A stretch of 57,879 nt of DNA, from positions 1 to 57,879 of the forward strand of contig CAVUEP010000070.1 in the NCBI GenBank assembly GCA_963740395.1, read 5' to 3'. Every line of letters starts with the position of its first letter. Within the stretch, counting starts at the first letter, position 1. The translations under genes and the position numbers were made by a program. Origin of the DNA: CADEEN01 sp963740395. Lineage in GTDB: Bacteria; Pseudomonadota; Gammaproteobacteria; Burkholderiales; Burkholderiaceae_C. The notes below the pieces were generated by a model, which had not been told where the DNA came from, ran no database searches, and saw only the letters and a program-made list of their open reading frames with translations. This document shows, piece by piece, positions 8,763 to 17,379 of this stretch.

Positions 8763-10049
8763 ATGACCGCATCCCCCATGACGCGTCGCGGCGCACTGCT
8801 GCTGGCGCTTGCGGCCACTTGCGCACGTGCCGGTGCGCAAACGACTTCAGCGCCGCTGCGCCTGGCCATGATCGAGGGCCTGTCGGGTGCCTTCGCCAAT
8901 GCCGGCGAGGCGGTGTGGCGCAATCTGCTGTGGGCGGTCGAACGCGTCAATCGCCGTGGCGGCGTCGCCTTGCCGGGTGGTGCACGCCGCCTCGAGTTGC
9001 TGCGCCTGGATAGCAAAGGCAAAACGGAGGAAGCGCTGTCGATGCTGCGGACTGCAATCGACCAGGGCGCCAGCGTCGTGTTGCAGGGCAACAGCTCGGC
9101 CACCGCGGCGGCGTTGATCGACGCCGTGGACAAGCACAATGAGCGTGCGCCCGAGCGGCGCGTCATGTTTCTCAACTACTCCGCCGTCGACCCGGCACTG
9201 ACCAACGAGCGGTGCAGCCCCTGGCACTTTCGGTTCGACGCGCATGCCGACATGCGCCTGACCGCATTGACCGAAGTGCTACGCAGTGATCCGTCGGTGA
9301 AGAAGGTCTATCTGATAGGCCAGGACTACAGCTTTGGCCAGCACGTAAACCGGCAAGCGCGCGCGATGCTGGCCGCCAAGCGGCCCGACATCGAGATCGT
9401 CGGTGACGAATTGCACCCGATGGGGCGGGTCAAGGACTTCCTGCCCTACGCGGCCAAGATCCAGGTCAGCGGCGCACAGGCCGTACTGACCGGCAACTGG
9501 GGCAACGACCTCACGCTGCTCGTGAAAGCCACGCGCGAGGTCGGTGCTGCGCTCAAGTTCTATACCTTCTACGGCAATGCGTTGGGTGCGCCGGCGGCGA
9601 TCGGCGGGGCCGGCGTTGGCGCGGTGTATGCGGTGGCCGAGTGGCACCCGAATGTGGGTGGCGCGGCGTCGGACAGTTTCTACGCAGCGTTCCGCCAACG
9701 CTTTCCCGAGCCACGCGACGACTACGTGCATGCACGGTTGCAAGTGATGATCGAGATGCTGGCGGGCGCCATCGAGCGTGCAGGGAGTGACGAAGCGGGC
9801 GCGATCGCGCGCGCCCTGTCCGGCATGACGCATGACCCCCGCGCACTCGGTGGACTGCATGCCGGCCACATGCGCGCTGGCGACCACCAGTTTCAGCAGC
9901 CCCTGGTGGTCAGCGTGATGGACCGCGTGGGCGCGCCGGGTGTGCGCCACGACGTCGAAGGCTCGGGTTTCGGATTTCGCACCGTGCGCCGTTTCGAGGC
10001 CCGCGAGCTCGAGATGCCGCACAGCTGCGAGATGCTGCGCAATACCTGA
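8763..10049 (+). CDS. Periplasmic substrate-binding protein, branched-chain amino acid/amide (Leu/Ile/Val) type
   Basis: The 428-residue protein belongs to the type I periplasmic binding fold used by HAAT-family ABC importers. A signal peptide is visible in MTRRGALLLALAATCARAGAQ; an in-frame second ATG at 8778 would give a better signal peptide start. The mature part opens with LRLAMIEGLSGAFANAGE, typical of LivJ-like proteins, and contains YLIGQDYSFGQ and FYTFYGNALGAP segments at the ligand cleft. No permease or ATPase gene is adjacent, so it is an orphan binding protein; the ligand is unknown. The 120 bases upstream contain a possible -10 box TACAAT at 8662-8667 without a clear -35. Confidence 0.88.
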   Translation: MTASPMTRRGALLLALAATCARAGAQTTSAPLRLAMIEGLSGAFANAGEAVWRNLLWAVERVNRRGGVALPGGARRLELLRLDSKGKTEEALSMLRTAIDQGASVVLQGNSSATAAALIDAVDKHNERAPERRVMFLNYSAVDPALTNERCSPWHFRFDAHADMRLTALTEVLRSDPSVKKVYLIGQDYSFGQHVNRQARAMLAAKRPDIEIVGDELHPMGRVKDFLPYAAKIQVSGAQAVLTGNWGNDLTLLVKATREVGAALKFYTFYGNALGAPAAIGGAGVGAVYAVAEWHPNVGGAASDSFYAAFRQRFPEPRDDYVHARLQVMIEMLAGAIERAGSDEAGAIARALSGMTHDPRALGGLHAGHMRAGDHQFQQPLVVSVMDRVGAPGVRHDVEGSGFGFRTVRRFEARELEMPHSCEMLRNT

Positions 10050-10065
10050 TCCGCGAGACCCCGCC

Positions 10066-11217
10066 ATGCGACCTGCCATCGACCAACTGCCTGCCTCGCG
10101 CATCCGCGAGGTCGCCAACGCCGGGCTGGGCCGCAGCGATGTGCTGGCGTTCTGGTTCGGCGAGAGTGACGAGGTCACTCCGACGGCGGTGCGAGAGGCG
10201 GCGGTGGCATCGTTGATGCGCGGAGAGACCTTCTATGCTCACAACCTGGGCCTGGCCGAGTTGCGTGAGGGCTTGGCGGCCTACGCATCGGCGTTGCACG
10301 GCCCGGTCAGCGTCGACCGCATCGCAGTCACGTCGGCCGGCGTGACCGCGTTGATGCTGGCGATGCAGCTGCTGGCGGGGGCGGGCGACGAAGTGGTTGC
10401 GGTCGTGCCGGTCTGGCCCAACTTGACGGCGCAGCCGGCCATCCTCGGCGCGAAGGTCACGCGGGTGCCGCTGGCGCCGGGCGCCGATGGCGCTTGGGCC
10501 CTGGACTTGCAGCGCCTGCTCGATACCGTGACGCCGGCCACCAAGGTCTTGCTGGTCAATGCGCCGAACAACCCGACCGGGTGGACGCTGACGCGCGCCG
10601 AACAGCAGGCCCTCCTTGCCCATTGCCGCAAGACAGGTACCTGGATCGTCGCTGATGAAGTCTATGAGCGCGTCTGGTTTGGCGCCGGCAAGGCCGCGCC
10701 CAGCTTTCTCGACATCGCCGTGCCTGAAGACCGGCTCGTCATCGCGCAAAGTTTTTCCAAGACCTTCCTCATGACTGGCTGGCGCCTGGGCTGGCTGGTG
10801 CTGCCGCCGGGCCATCTGGACGCGATCGGCAAGCTGATCGAGTTCAACAGCTCCTGCGCGCCGGTCTTCGTGCAACGCGGCGCCCTGGCAGCCTTGTCGA
10901 TCGAGGCCGATTTCGTGCCCGGCCTGGTCGAGCGCCTGCGGGCCGGCCGTGATCTGCTGATCGATGGCCTGATGGCGTTGCCGGGCGTTCGCGCCGCGCA
11001 ACCGCAGGGCGGCATGTACGCCTTCTTTCGTGTCGAGGGTCAAACCGACTCGCTGGCCTTTGCCAAGCACCTGGTCATGGCCCATGGCCTGGGTCTGGCG
11101 CCGGGTGTGGCCTTTGGTGACGAGGCCGAGGGCTGGCTGCGCTGGTGCTTCGCGGCCAGGGACCCGGCGCGCCTGCGCGAGGGGCTGAACCGACTGTCCG
11201 GGGCGCTTGGCCTATAA
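10066..11217 (+). CDS. PLP-dependent aminotransferase, class I/II
   Basis: The 383-residue protein is a fold type I aminotransferase of the aspartate aminotransferase superfamily. The PLP Schiff-base lysine is K232 in QSFSKTFLMTGWRLGW, N168-N169 in NAPNNPTGW and D197 in VADEVYE complete the cofactor site. The start is the ATG 16 bases after the binding-protein stop, although the frame is open upstream. The amino acid substrate cannot be read from the sequence. Its last codons contain the TATAAT box of the rpsO promoter. Confidence 0.92.
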   Translation: MRPAIDQLPASRIREVANAGLGRSDVLAFWFGESDEVTPTAVREAAVASLMRGETFYAHNLGLAELREGLAAYASALHGPVSVDRIAVTSAGVTALMLAMQLLAGAGDEVVAVVPVWPNLTAQPAILGAKVTRVPLAPGADGAWALDLQRLLDTVTPATKVLLVNAPNNPTGWTLTRAEQQALLAHCRKTGTWIVADEVYERVWFGAGKAAPSFLDIAVPEDRLVIAQSFSKTFLMTGWRLGWLVLPPGHLDAIGKLIEFNSSCAPVFVQRGALAALSIEADFVPGLVERLRAGRDLLIDGLMALPGVRAAQPQGGMYAFFRVEGQTDSLAFAKHLVMAHGLGLAPGVAFGDEAEGWLRWCFAARDPARLREGLNRLSGALGL

Positions 11218-11218
11218 T
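11213..11218 (+). promoter_or_regulatory. -10 element of the rpsO promoter
   Basis: A perfect TATAAT lies across the stop of the aminotransferase gene. No good -35 hexamer is visible at 16-18 bases upstream. It would start transcription near 11225, giving an rpsO leader of roughly 150 bases. Confidence 0.6.
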
Positions 11219-11247
11219 CCAAGGCTTCGCGACGGGCAACCGCCTGC

Positions 11248-11352
11248 GGAAACCAGCACGGCATGGGTCGGTTTCACCCGTGACCGCAAGTAGAACCGGA
11301 AACCGCGAGGGTCAGCGCCGCTCAACGCCGACGCACCCTGCCGGCGGTTTCC
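11248..11352 (+). promoter_or_regulatory. Structured 5' leader of rpsO with alternative hairpins
   Basis: The leader carries two copies of GGAAACC (11248-11254 and 11298-11304) and two of GGTTTC (11270-11275 and 11346-11351). Local pairing gives a small hairpin (GAAACC 11249-11254 with GGTTTC 11270-11275). A larger one has a perfect 9-base stem (GGAAACCGC 11298-11306 with GCGGTTTCC 11344-11352), extended inside by AGGGT 11308-11312 with ACCCT 11335-11339. The repeated arms could also cross-pair. Ribosomal protein S15 is known to regulate its own mRNA through leader structures, so this is a candidate S15 target. Confidence 0.6.
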
Positions 11353-11373
11353 ATGAACTAGGAAATCGCCACC

Positions 11374-11643
11374 ATGGCCATGGGTACCCAACAAACCGCC
11401 GAGATCGTCAAGGCCAACGCACGTGCGGCCAACGACACGGGCAGCCCCGAAGTGCAGGTCGCTCTGCTGACCGCGCGTATCAACGAACTCACGCCGCATT
11501 TCAAGCTGCACGCCAAGGACCACCATGGTCGCCGCGGGCTGCTGAAGATGGTCAACCAGCGTAAGCGTCTGCTGACCTATCTGAAGGACAAGGACGCCGA
11601 GCGCTACACCGCGCTGATCCAGAAACTGGGTCTGCGCAAGTAA
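11374..11643 (+). CDS. rpsO: 30S ribosomal protein S15
   Basis: S15 binds 16S rRNA early in 30S assembly and makes a bridge to the 50S subunit. The 89-residue protein contains the family hallmark segments NDTGSPEVQVALLTARI, KDHHGRRGLL and a C-terminal LIQKLGLRK. The start at 11374 reads MAMGTQQ; the in-frame ATG at 11380 is an alternative, giving the same core. It sits alone between its own promoter and terminator, next to pnp as in many bacteria. Confidence 0.98.
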   Translation: MAMGTQQTAEIVKANARAANDTGSPEVQVALLTARINELTPHFKLHAKDHHGRRGLLKMVNQRKRLLTYLKDKDAERYTALIQKLGLRK

Positions 11644-11658
11644 GAACCGACGACGACG

Positions 11659-11697
11659 AAAAGCCTGCGCTGGACTGAACCAGAGTGCAGGCTTTTC
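11659..11697 (+). terminator. Intrinsic terminator after rpsO
   Basis: AAAAGCCTGC (11659-11668) pairs perfectly with GCAGGCTTTT (11687-11696) around an 18-base loop, and the stem ends in a T-run. It lies 16 bases after the rpsO stop. Read-through into pnp is possible, as is known for the E. coli rpsO-pnp region. Confidence 0.8.
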
Positions 11698-11730
11698 GCA
11701 TCTGGAGGACGGAACCCGACGCGCTGCTGT

Positions 11731-11774
11731 GTCATTCCAATGCCGTTGCACACCGGCAACCGCTTTGGAATGGC
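11731..11774 (+). promoter_or_regulatory. Long stem-loop in the pnp leader, candidate RNase III/PNPase control site
   Basis: GTCATTCCAA (11731-11740) pairs with TTGGAATGGC (11765-11774), with one G-U pair, and GTTGC (11745-11749) pairs with GCAAC (11756-11760) around a six-base loop; a small internal loop separates the two stems. The structure is about 70 bases before the pnp start. In E. coli, PNPase autoregulates through an RNase III-cut hairpin at this position; function here is inferred from that parallel. Confidence 0.6.
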
Positions 11775-11841
11775 ATCCCGCCGAAGGCTCTGACCTCTGC
11801 CACCGGGCGCACGATGCGCCCCTACTGAAGCAGGAGCTGCA

Positions 11842-14106
11842 ATGAGCATGTTCAACAAGGTCACGAAGACGTTCCAATGGGGCCAGCACACCGTCACGAT
11901 GGAAACGGGCGAGATCGCTCGCCAATCGGGCGGCGCCGTGGTCGTGACGATCGACGACACTGTGGTGCTGGCGACCGTGGTCGCCAAGACCGAAGCCAAG
12001 GCCGGGCAGGATTTCTTCCCGCTGACGGTCGACTACATCGAGAAGACCTATGCCGCAGGCAAGATCCCGGGCAGCTTCTTCAAGCGTGAAGGGCGCCCGA
12101 GCGAACTCGAGACCCTGACCTCGCGCCTGATCGACCGCCCGATCCGGCCGCTGTTTCCGGAAGGCTTCTTCAACGAAGTCCAGGTCGTGATTCACGTGCT
12201 GAGCCTGAACCCCGAGGTCCAGGCCGACATCGCCGCCATGATCGGCACCAGCGCCGCGCTGGCCATTTCGGGCATCCCGTTCAATGGCCCGATCGGCGCG
12301 GCGCGCGTGGGCTACATCGACGGTCAGTACATGCTCAATCCGAGCAAGACCCAACTCGCCAGCAGCAAGATGGAGTTGATCGTCGCCGGCACGCAATCGG
12401 CCGTGTTGATGGTCGAGAGCGAGGCCGACCAGCTGAGCGAAGAAGTGATGCTCGGCGGCGTGGTCTTCGGCCACGAGCAGGGCAACATTGCCATCGCCGC
12501 GATCAACGAACTGGTGCGCGACGCCGGCAAGCCCGAGTGGCAATGGACCGCTCCGGCCAAGAATGAACCGTTTATCGCAACCGTGACTGCACTGGCCGAA
12601 CCGGCACTGCGCGCGGCCTATCAGATCCGCAGCAAGCAGGCTCGCACGCAGGCCTGCCGCGAAGCCACAGCCAATGTGATGGCCTCGCTCAAGGGCGACG
12701 GCGTCGAGTTCGACAAGGTCGAGGTCGAGGGTCTGCTGTTCGAGATCGAGTCGCGCATCGTGCGTGGCCAGATCCTGGCCGGCGAGCCGCGCATCGACGG
12801 GCGCGATACGCGCACCGTGCGCCAGATCGAGATCCGCACCGGCGTGCTGCCGCGCACCCATGGCTCGGCGCTGTTCACGCGCGGCGAGACCCAGGCCGTT
12901 GTCGTGGCCACGCTCGGTACCGACCGCGACGCGCAGCGCATCGACGCGCTGGCCGGCGAGTTCACTGACAGCTTCATGCTGCACTACAACATGCCGCCCT
13001 TCGCTACCGGCGAGACCGGCCGCGTGGGTACGCCCAAGCGCCGCGAGATCGGTCACGGCCGCCTGGCCAAGCGCGCACTGATTGCCGCGTTGCCGAGCAA
13101 GGAAGACTTCCCGTACACGATCCGCCTGGTCTCGGAAATCACCGAGAGCAATGGCTCGTCGTCGATGGCGTCGGTGTGCGGCGGCTGCCTGGCCATGATG
13201 GACGCCGGTGTGCCGATGAAGGCCCATGTGGCCGGCATCGCGATGGGCCTGATCAAGGACGGCAACAAGTTCGCCGTGCTGACCGACATCCTCGGCGACG
13301 AGGATCACCTCGGCGACATGGACTTCAAGGTGGCTGGCACCACTGGCGGCATCACCGCGCTGCAGATGGACATCAAGATCCAAGGCATCACCAAGGAAAT
13401 CATGCAGGTTGCGCTGGCGCAGGCCAAGGAAGCGCGCCTGCACATCCTGGGCAAGATGCAGGAGGCCGTGGGCGAAGCCAAGGCTGAGGTGTCGCAGTTC
13501 GCCCCGCGCCTTTACACGATGAAGATCAACCCGGAGAAGATCCGCGACGTGATCGGCAAGGGCGGCGCCGTCATCCGAGGCCTGACCGAGGAAACCGGGT
13601 GCGTGATCGACATCGGCGAAGATGGCACGATCACGATCGCCTCGACCGAGGCCGCCAAGGCCGAATACGCCAAGCAGCGCATCACCGAGATCACCGCCGA
13701 AGCCGAAGTCGGCAAGGTCTACGAAGGCCCGATCACGAAGATCCTGGACTTCGGAGCCCTGGTCAACATCCTGCCGGGCAAGGACGGCCTGCTGCACATC
13801 AGCCAGATCGCACACCAGCGCGTCGAGAAGGTCGAGGACTTCCTCAAGGAAGGCCAGGTCGTCAAGGTCAAGGTCCTCGAGACGGACGACAAGGGGCGCA
13901 TCAAGCTGTCGCTGAAGGCGCTGCTGGACAAGCCTGAGGGTTATGTCGAGGAAGAGCGTCCGCGCCGCGACTTTGGCGATCGCCCGCGCCGTGACGACCG
14001 CGGCCCGCGCCGTGATCGCGAGCCGCGCGAGCACCGTGAGCCGCGCGGCGACGCGCCGGCTGCCGAGCCGAGCGCGCCCGAAGGCGGCGACCGCCAGCCC
14101 GAGTAA
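11842..14106 (+). CDS. pnp: Polyribonucleotide nucleotidyltransferase (PNPase)
   Basis: PNPase is the phosphorolytic 3'-5' exoribonuclease of mRNA decay and a core degradosome component. The 754-residue protein has two RNase PH domains (about 1-210 and 305-540), a KH domain around 555-610 with the GxxG-type GKGGAVIRG loop, and an S1 domain around 620-690 (YEGPITKILDFGALVNI). The tail after 700 is an arginine/aspartate-rich low-complexity stretch with repeated RRD and REPRE units, a common RNA-contacting extension. A possible RBS (AGGAG) precedes the ATG. It has its own structured leader. Confidence 0.98.
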   Translation: MSMFNKVTKTFQWGQHTVTMETGEIARQSGGAVVVTIDDTVVLATVVAKTEAKAGQDFFPLTVDYIEKTYAAGKIPGSFFKREGRPSELETLTSRLIDRPIRPLFPEGFFNEVQVVIHVLSLNPEVQADIAAMIGTSAALAISGIPFNGPIGAARVGYIDGQYMLNPSKTQLASSKMELIVAGTQSAVLMVESEADQLSEEVMLGGVVFGHEQGNIAIAAINELVRDAGKPEWQWTAPAKNEPFIATVTALAEPALRAAYQIRSKQARTQACREATANVMASLKGDGVEFDKVEVEGLLFEIESRIVRGQILAGEPRIDGRDTRTVRQIEIRTGVLPRTHGSALFTRGETQAVVVATLGTDRDAQRIDALAGEFTDSFMLHYNMPPFATGETGRVGTPKRREIGHGRLAKRALIAALPSKEDFPYTIRLVSEITESNGSSSMASVCGGCLAMMDAGVPMKAHVAGIAMGLIKDGNKFAVLTDILGDEDHLGDMDFKVAGTTGGITALQMDIKIQGITKEIMQVALAQAKEARLHILGKMQEAVGEAKAEVSQFAPRLYTMKINPEKIRDVIGKGGAVIRGLTEETGCVIDIGEDGTITIASTEAAKAEYAKQRITEITAEAEVGKVYEGPITKILDFGALVNILPGKDGLLHISQIAHQRVEKVEDFLKEGQVVKVKVLETDDKGRIKLSLKALLDKPEGYVEEERPRRDFGDRPRRDDRGPRRDREPREHREPRGDAPAAEPSAPEGGDRQPE

Positions 14107-14120
14107 GCCACCGCGGCCTG

Positions 14121-15118
14121 ATGCGCGCCATCGAGATCACGCAGTTCGGCGCCCCCGAGGTGCTGCGTGAGACCACCCGCCCCGACCCGACCTGCGGGCC
14201 GGGCGAGGTGCTGATCCGTGTGGCCGCGTCGGGCATCAACCGGCCCGACGTGCTGCAGCGCAAGGGGCTGTACCCGATGCCGCCCGGCGCCTCGGACTTG
14301 CCCGGGCTCGAAGTGGCCGGTGCGCTGGTCGTGCGGCGATGAGACAGGAATTGGCCGCGGCCGGCTTTGCATTGGGAGACCGCGTCTGTGCGCTGGTCGC
14401 TGGTGGCGGCTACGCCGAACTGTGCGTGGCGCCGCTTGCGCAGTGTCTGCCGGTGCCCAAGGGGCTGTCCGACATCGAGGCCGCCAGCCTGCCCGAGACC
14501 TTCTTCACCGTGTGGCAGAACGTCTTCCACATCGCCGGCTTGCAAGCCGGCGAGTGGTTGCTGGTGCAGGGCGGCTCGAGCGGCATCGGCGTGACGGCCA
14601 TCCAGCTGGCCAAGGCGCTTGGGCGCCAAGGTCATCGTGACGGCCGGCAGCGACGAGAAGTGCGCAGCCTGCGTGGCCGCTGGGCGCCGACCACGCGATC
14701 AACTACCGCACGCAGGATTTCGTCGCCGAGGTCAAGCGCATCACCGACAAGCGCGGCGTCGATGTCGTGCTCGACATGGTCGCCGGCGACTATCGTCGCA
14801 CGCGAAATCGAATGCCTGGCTGCCGACGGGCGCGTCGCGATCATCGCCGTCCAGGGCGGCACGCAGAGTGCGCTCGACGTCGGCGCCGTACTGCGCAAGC
14901 GCTTGAGCATCACGGGGTCGACCCTGCGTCCGCGCACCGTGGCCTACAAGGGCGTGCTGGCGCAGGCATTGCGTGAGCGCGTCTGGCCGCTGATCGAGGC
15001 TGGCCGCATCAAGCCCGTGATCCACCAGGTGTTCCCCGCGGCGCAAGCGGCCGCGGCCCACGCGCTGATGGAGTCGAGCACGCATGTGGGCAAGATCGTT
15101 CTGGACTGGACAGCATGA
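14121..15118 (+). CDS. NAD(P)H:quinone oxidoreductase, zinc-less MDR family, with several frameshifts
   Basis: Joined across frames, this is a roughly 330-residue quinone oxidoreductase (QOR/PIG3-like) of the medium-chain dehydrogenase superfamily. It begins MRAIEITQFGAPEVL, has GINRPDVLQRKGLYPMPPG, and the NAD(P) loop VQGGSSGIGVTAIQLAK. The reading frame breaks four or five times: near 14331 and 14352, near 14619 (ctt ggg cgc for ctg ggc gcc), near 14678, and near 14792. Each break is followed at once by in-family sequence in another frame, so the protein is not decayed otherwise. Its end overlaps tpiA by four bases. Sequence errors are more likely than a pseudogene, but the number of hits leaves this open. 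Confidence 0.8.
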
Positions 15119-15861
15119 GTCAACGCAAGAAACTCGTCGTCGGCAACTGGAAGATGCACGGCAACCACTCGGCCAACGCGGAATTGCTGGCCGGCATCGT
15201 TGCGGCGCGGCCGTTCGCCTGCGACGTCGCGGTGTGCGTGCCCTTCCCCTACCTGGCCGAGACGGCCGTGGCGCTGACCGCGCACGACGTCCGCTGGGGT
15301 GCGCAGGATTGCTCCGCGCACGAGCATGGCGCATTCACCGGCGAGGTCTCGGCGGCGATGCTGGCCGAGTTCGGCTGCCGCTACGCGCTCGTCGGGCACT
15401 CGGAGCGTCGCGCGTTGCACGGAGAAAGTGACCAGCTCGTCGCAGACAAGGCCAAGGCCGCGCTGGCTCGCGGCGTGACGCCGGTCGTCTGCGTTGGTGA
15501 AACGCGCGCCCAGCGCGAAGCCGGCGAGACGGAAAGCGTCGTCAAGCGCCAACTTTCCGCGGCGATCCACGCCTTGGCGCATTGCGCCAGCGAAATGGTC
15601 GTGGCCTATGAACCTGTGTGGGCGATCGGCACCGGCCTGACGGCCACGCCGGAGCAGGCGCAGGCGGTGCATGCGTTGTTGCGTGCCCAATTGCGCGCAG
15701 CCACGTCGCGCGCCGATGGCATGAAGATTCTCTACGGCGGCAGCGTCAAGCCCGATAACGCGGCAACCCTCTTCGCCCAGCCCGACATCGATGGTGGCCT
15801 GATCGGTGGTGCCTCCCTGAAGGCCGCTGACTTTGTCGCCATCTGTCGCGCGGCCCAATGA
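15115..15861 (+). CDS. tpiA: Triosephosphate isomerase
   Basis: The enzyme interconverts dihydroxyacetone phosphate and glyceraldehyde 3-phosphate in glycolysis and gluconeogenesis. The 248-residue TIM barrel shows N and K of the substrate site in VGNWKMHGN, the electrophilic histidine in YALVGHSERR, the catalytic glutamate in VAYEPVWAIGTG (followed by the flexible loop), and the phosphate-binding GGSVKPDN. The start overlaps the oxidoreductase stop (ATGA). It is followed after 27 bases by secG, a pairing common in proteobacteria. Confidence 0.98.
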   Translation: MSQRKKLVVGNWKMHGNHSANAELLAGIVAARPFACDVAVCVPFPYLAETAVALTAHDVRWGAQDCSAHEHGAFTGEVSAAMLAEFGCRYALVGHSERRALHGESDQLVADKAKAALARGVTPVVCVGETRAQREAGETESVVKRQLSAAIHALAHCASEMVVAYEPVWAIGTGLTATPEQAQAVHALLRAQLRAATSRADGMKILYGGSVKPDNAATLFAQPDIDGGLIGGASLKAADFVAICRAAQ

Positions 15862-15888
15862 TCCCTCTTTCCTAGAACCACAATCACC

Positions 15889-16290
15889 ATGCAAATCTGG
15901 ATGAATCTTGTGCTGGCGGTCCAGCTCATTACGGCCGCAGCGATGATTGGCCTCGTGCTGATGCAGCAGGGAAAGGGCGCCGACATGGGTGCGTCCTTCG
16001 GTAGCGGCGCCTCTGGCAGCCTGTTCGGCGCCACCGGAAGCGCCAACTTCCTGTCGCGTTCGACCGCCGTATGCGCGACGATCTTCTTCGTTTGCACCCT
16101 GGTGCTGGCCTACTTTGGCAATGTGCGTGTTGCCAGTGATGGCAGCAGCAGCGTTTTCGATCGGCCCGCTGCGGCCAGTGCGCCGGCAGCAGCGTCGGCT
16201 CCGGCGGTGGGGCAGATACCGACCATGCCGGCTGCGGCGCCAAGCGCGTCCGACGCTGCTCCCGCTGCCAGCGCACCGGTGAAGCCCTGA
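15889..16290 (+). CDS. secG: Preprotein translocase subunit SecG
   Basis: SecG is the small membrane subunit of the SecYEG channel. The 133-residue protein has two hydrophobic helices (about residues 4-23 and 53-73) flanking a conserved loop with MQQGKGADMGASFG. The C-terminal 40 residues are alanine/proline-rich and low in complexity (repeated AASAP units), a frequent feature in Burkholderiales SecG. It precedes the tRNA-Leu gene by 73 bases, so the tRNA may be read from this transcript. Confidence 0.95.
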   Translation: MQIWMNLVLAVQLITAAAMIGLVLMQQGKGADMGASFGSGASGSLFGATGSANFLSRSTAVCATIFFVCTLVLAYFGNVRVASDGSSSVFDRPAAASAPAAASAPAVGQIPTMPAAAPSASDAAPAASAPVKP

Positions 16291-16363
16291 AGTTTTGCCC
16301 GTAGAATTGTCTGTTGCCTGGAGCGCGGTTCGCCCTGAGTGGAGCGGGTTCAAGGCACATACC

Positions 16364-16448
16364 GCCGACGTGGTGAAATTGGTAGACACGCTATCTTGAG
16401 GGGGTAGTGGCGAAAGCTGTGCGAGTTCGAGTCTCGCCGTCGGCACCA
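16364..16448 (+). tRNA. tRNA-Leu, anticodon GAG
   Basis: The acceptor stem GCCGACG (16364-16370) pairs with CGTCGGC (16438-16444), followed by an encoded CCA. The anticodon stem CTATC/GGTAG encloses the loop TTGAGGG, placing the anticodon GAG at 16398-16400, which reads CUC and CUU. The T loop GTTCGAGTC is present, and the variable arm is long, as in type II tRNA-Leu. Between it and nuoA there are 88 bases with no clear promoter or terminator. Confidence 0.97.
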
Positions 16449-16536
16449 ACAACGCAAGCATTGTCGAAAAGCAAGGCGCCCGCTTCAGCCGCATGCATAG
16501 TGCAAGGCTGCTGAATGAATCGCTGCAACGACGAAG

Positions 16537-16896
16537 ATGGACCTTCAACCCTACCTGCCCGTCATCCTGTTCATCCTCGTCGGTGTGGCAGTCGGCGTGG
16601 CGCCGCAGGTGCTCGGATTCGTGTTCGGCCCGAACCGGCCCGACACGCAGAAGAACAGCCCCTACGAGTGCGGCTTCGAGGCCTTCGAGGACGCACGCAT
16701 GAAGTTCGACGTGCGCTACTACCTGGTGGCCATCCTCTTCATCCTGTTCGACCTCGAGATCGCCTTTCTGTTTCCTTGGGCCGTGGCGCTCAAGGAGATT
16801 GGCCCGATCGGCTTCTGGGCCATGATGCTCTTCCTGGCCATCCTCGTGGTGGGCTTCATCTACGAGTGGAAGAAGGGTGCCCTCGACTGGGAATAG
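16537..16896 (+). CDS. nuoA: NADH-quinone oxidoreductase subunit A
   Basis: NuoA is a three-helix membrane subunit at the junction of the complex I arms. The 119-residue protein has transmembrane segments near 5-27, 63-85 and 90-112, with the conserved loop NSPYECGFEAFEDARMKFDVRYYLVAILFILFDLEIAFLFPW (given here as the region about 39-80) that includes the reactive cysteine. It is the first gene of a complete nuoA-N operon and follows the tRNA-Leu gene. Confidence 0.97.
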   Translation: MDLQPYLPVILFILVGVAVGVAPQVLGFVFGPNRPDTQKNSPYECGFEAFEDARMKFDVRYYLVAILFILFDLEIAFLFPWAVALKEIGPIGFWAMMLFLAILVVGFIYEWKKGALDWE

Positions 16897-16902
16897 CACA
16901 TC

Positions 16903-17379
16903 ATGGGCATCGAAGGCGTATTCAAGGAAGGCTACTTCACCACCTCGGTGGACACCCTGGTCAATTGGTCCAAGACCGGCTCGCTGTGGCCGATGACCTT
17001 TGGCCTGGCCTGCTGTGCGGTCGAGATGATGCACGCCGGTGCGGCGCGCTACGACATCGATCGCTTCGGCATGTTGTTCAGGCCCAGCCCGCGGCAAAGC
17101 GACCTGATGATCGTGGCGGGCACGCTGTGCAACAAGATGGCCCCGGCGTTGCGCAAGGTCTACGACCAGATGGCCGAGCCGCGCTGGGTGCTGAGCATGG
17201 GCTCCTGCGCCAACGGCGGGGGCTACTACCACTACAGCTATTCGGTCGTGCGCGGTTGCGACCGCATCGTGCCGGTCGACGTCTATGTGCCCGGCTGCCC
17301 GCCGACGGCCGAGGCGCTCCTGTACGGCATTCTGCAATTGCAGGCCAAGATCCGCCGTGAGAACACGATCGCAAGATGA
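16903..17379 (+). CDS. nuoB: NADH-quinone oxidoreductase subunit B
   Basis: NuoB carries cluster N2, the [4Fe-4S] centre that reduces quinone. The 158-residue protein shows the N2 ligand set: the tandem cysteines in GLACCAVEMMH, the cysteine in MGSCANGGGYYHYS, and the cysteine in YVPGCPPTAEALLYG. It starts six bases after nuoA and overlaps nuoC by four bases. Confidence 0.98.
   Translation: MGIEGVFKEGYFTTSVDTLVNWSKTGSLWPMTFGLACCAVEMMHAGAARYDIDRFGMLFRPSPRQSDLMIVAGTLCNKMAPALRKVYDQMAEPRWVLSMGSCANGGGYYHYSYSVVRGCDRIVPVDVYVPGCPPTAEALLYGILQLQAKIRRENTIAR

Noticed and set aside
11212..14034. Long reverse-strand open frame opposite pnp
   Set aside because: Shadow of pnp in GC-rich DNA; no family resemblance.
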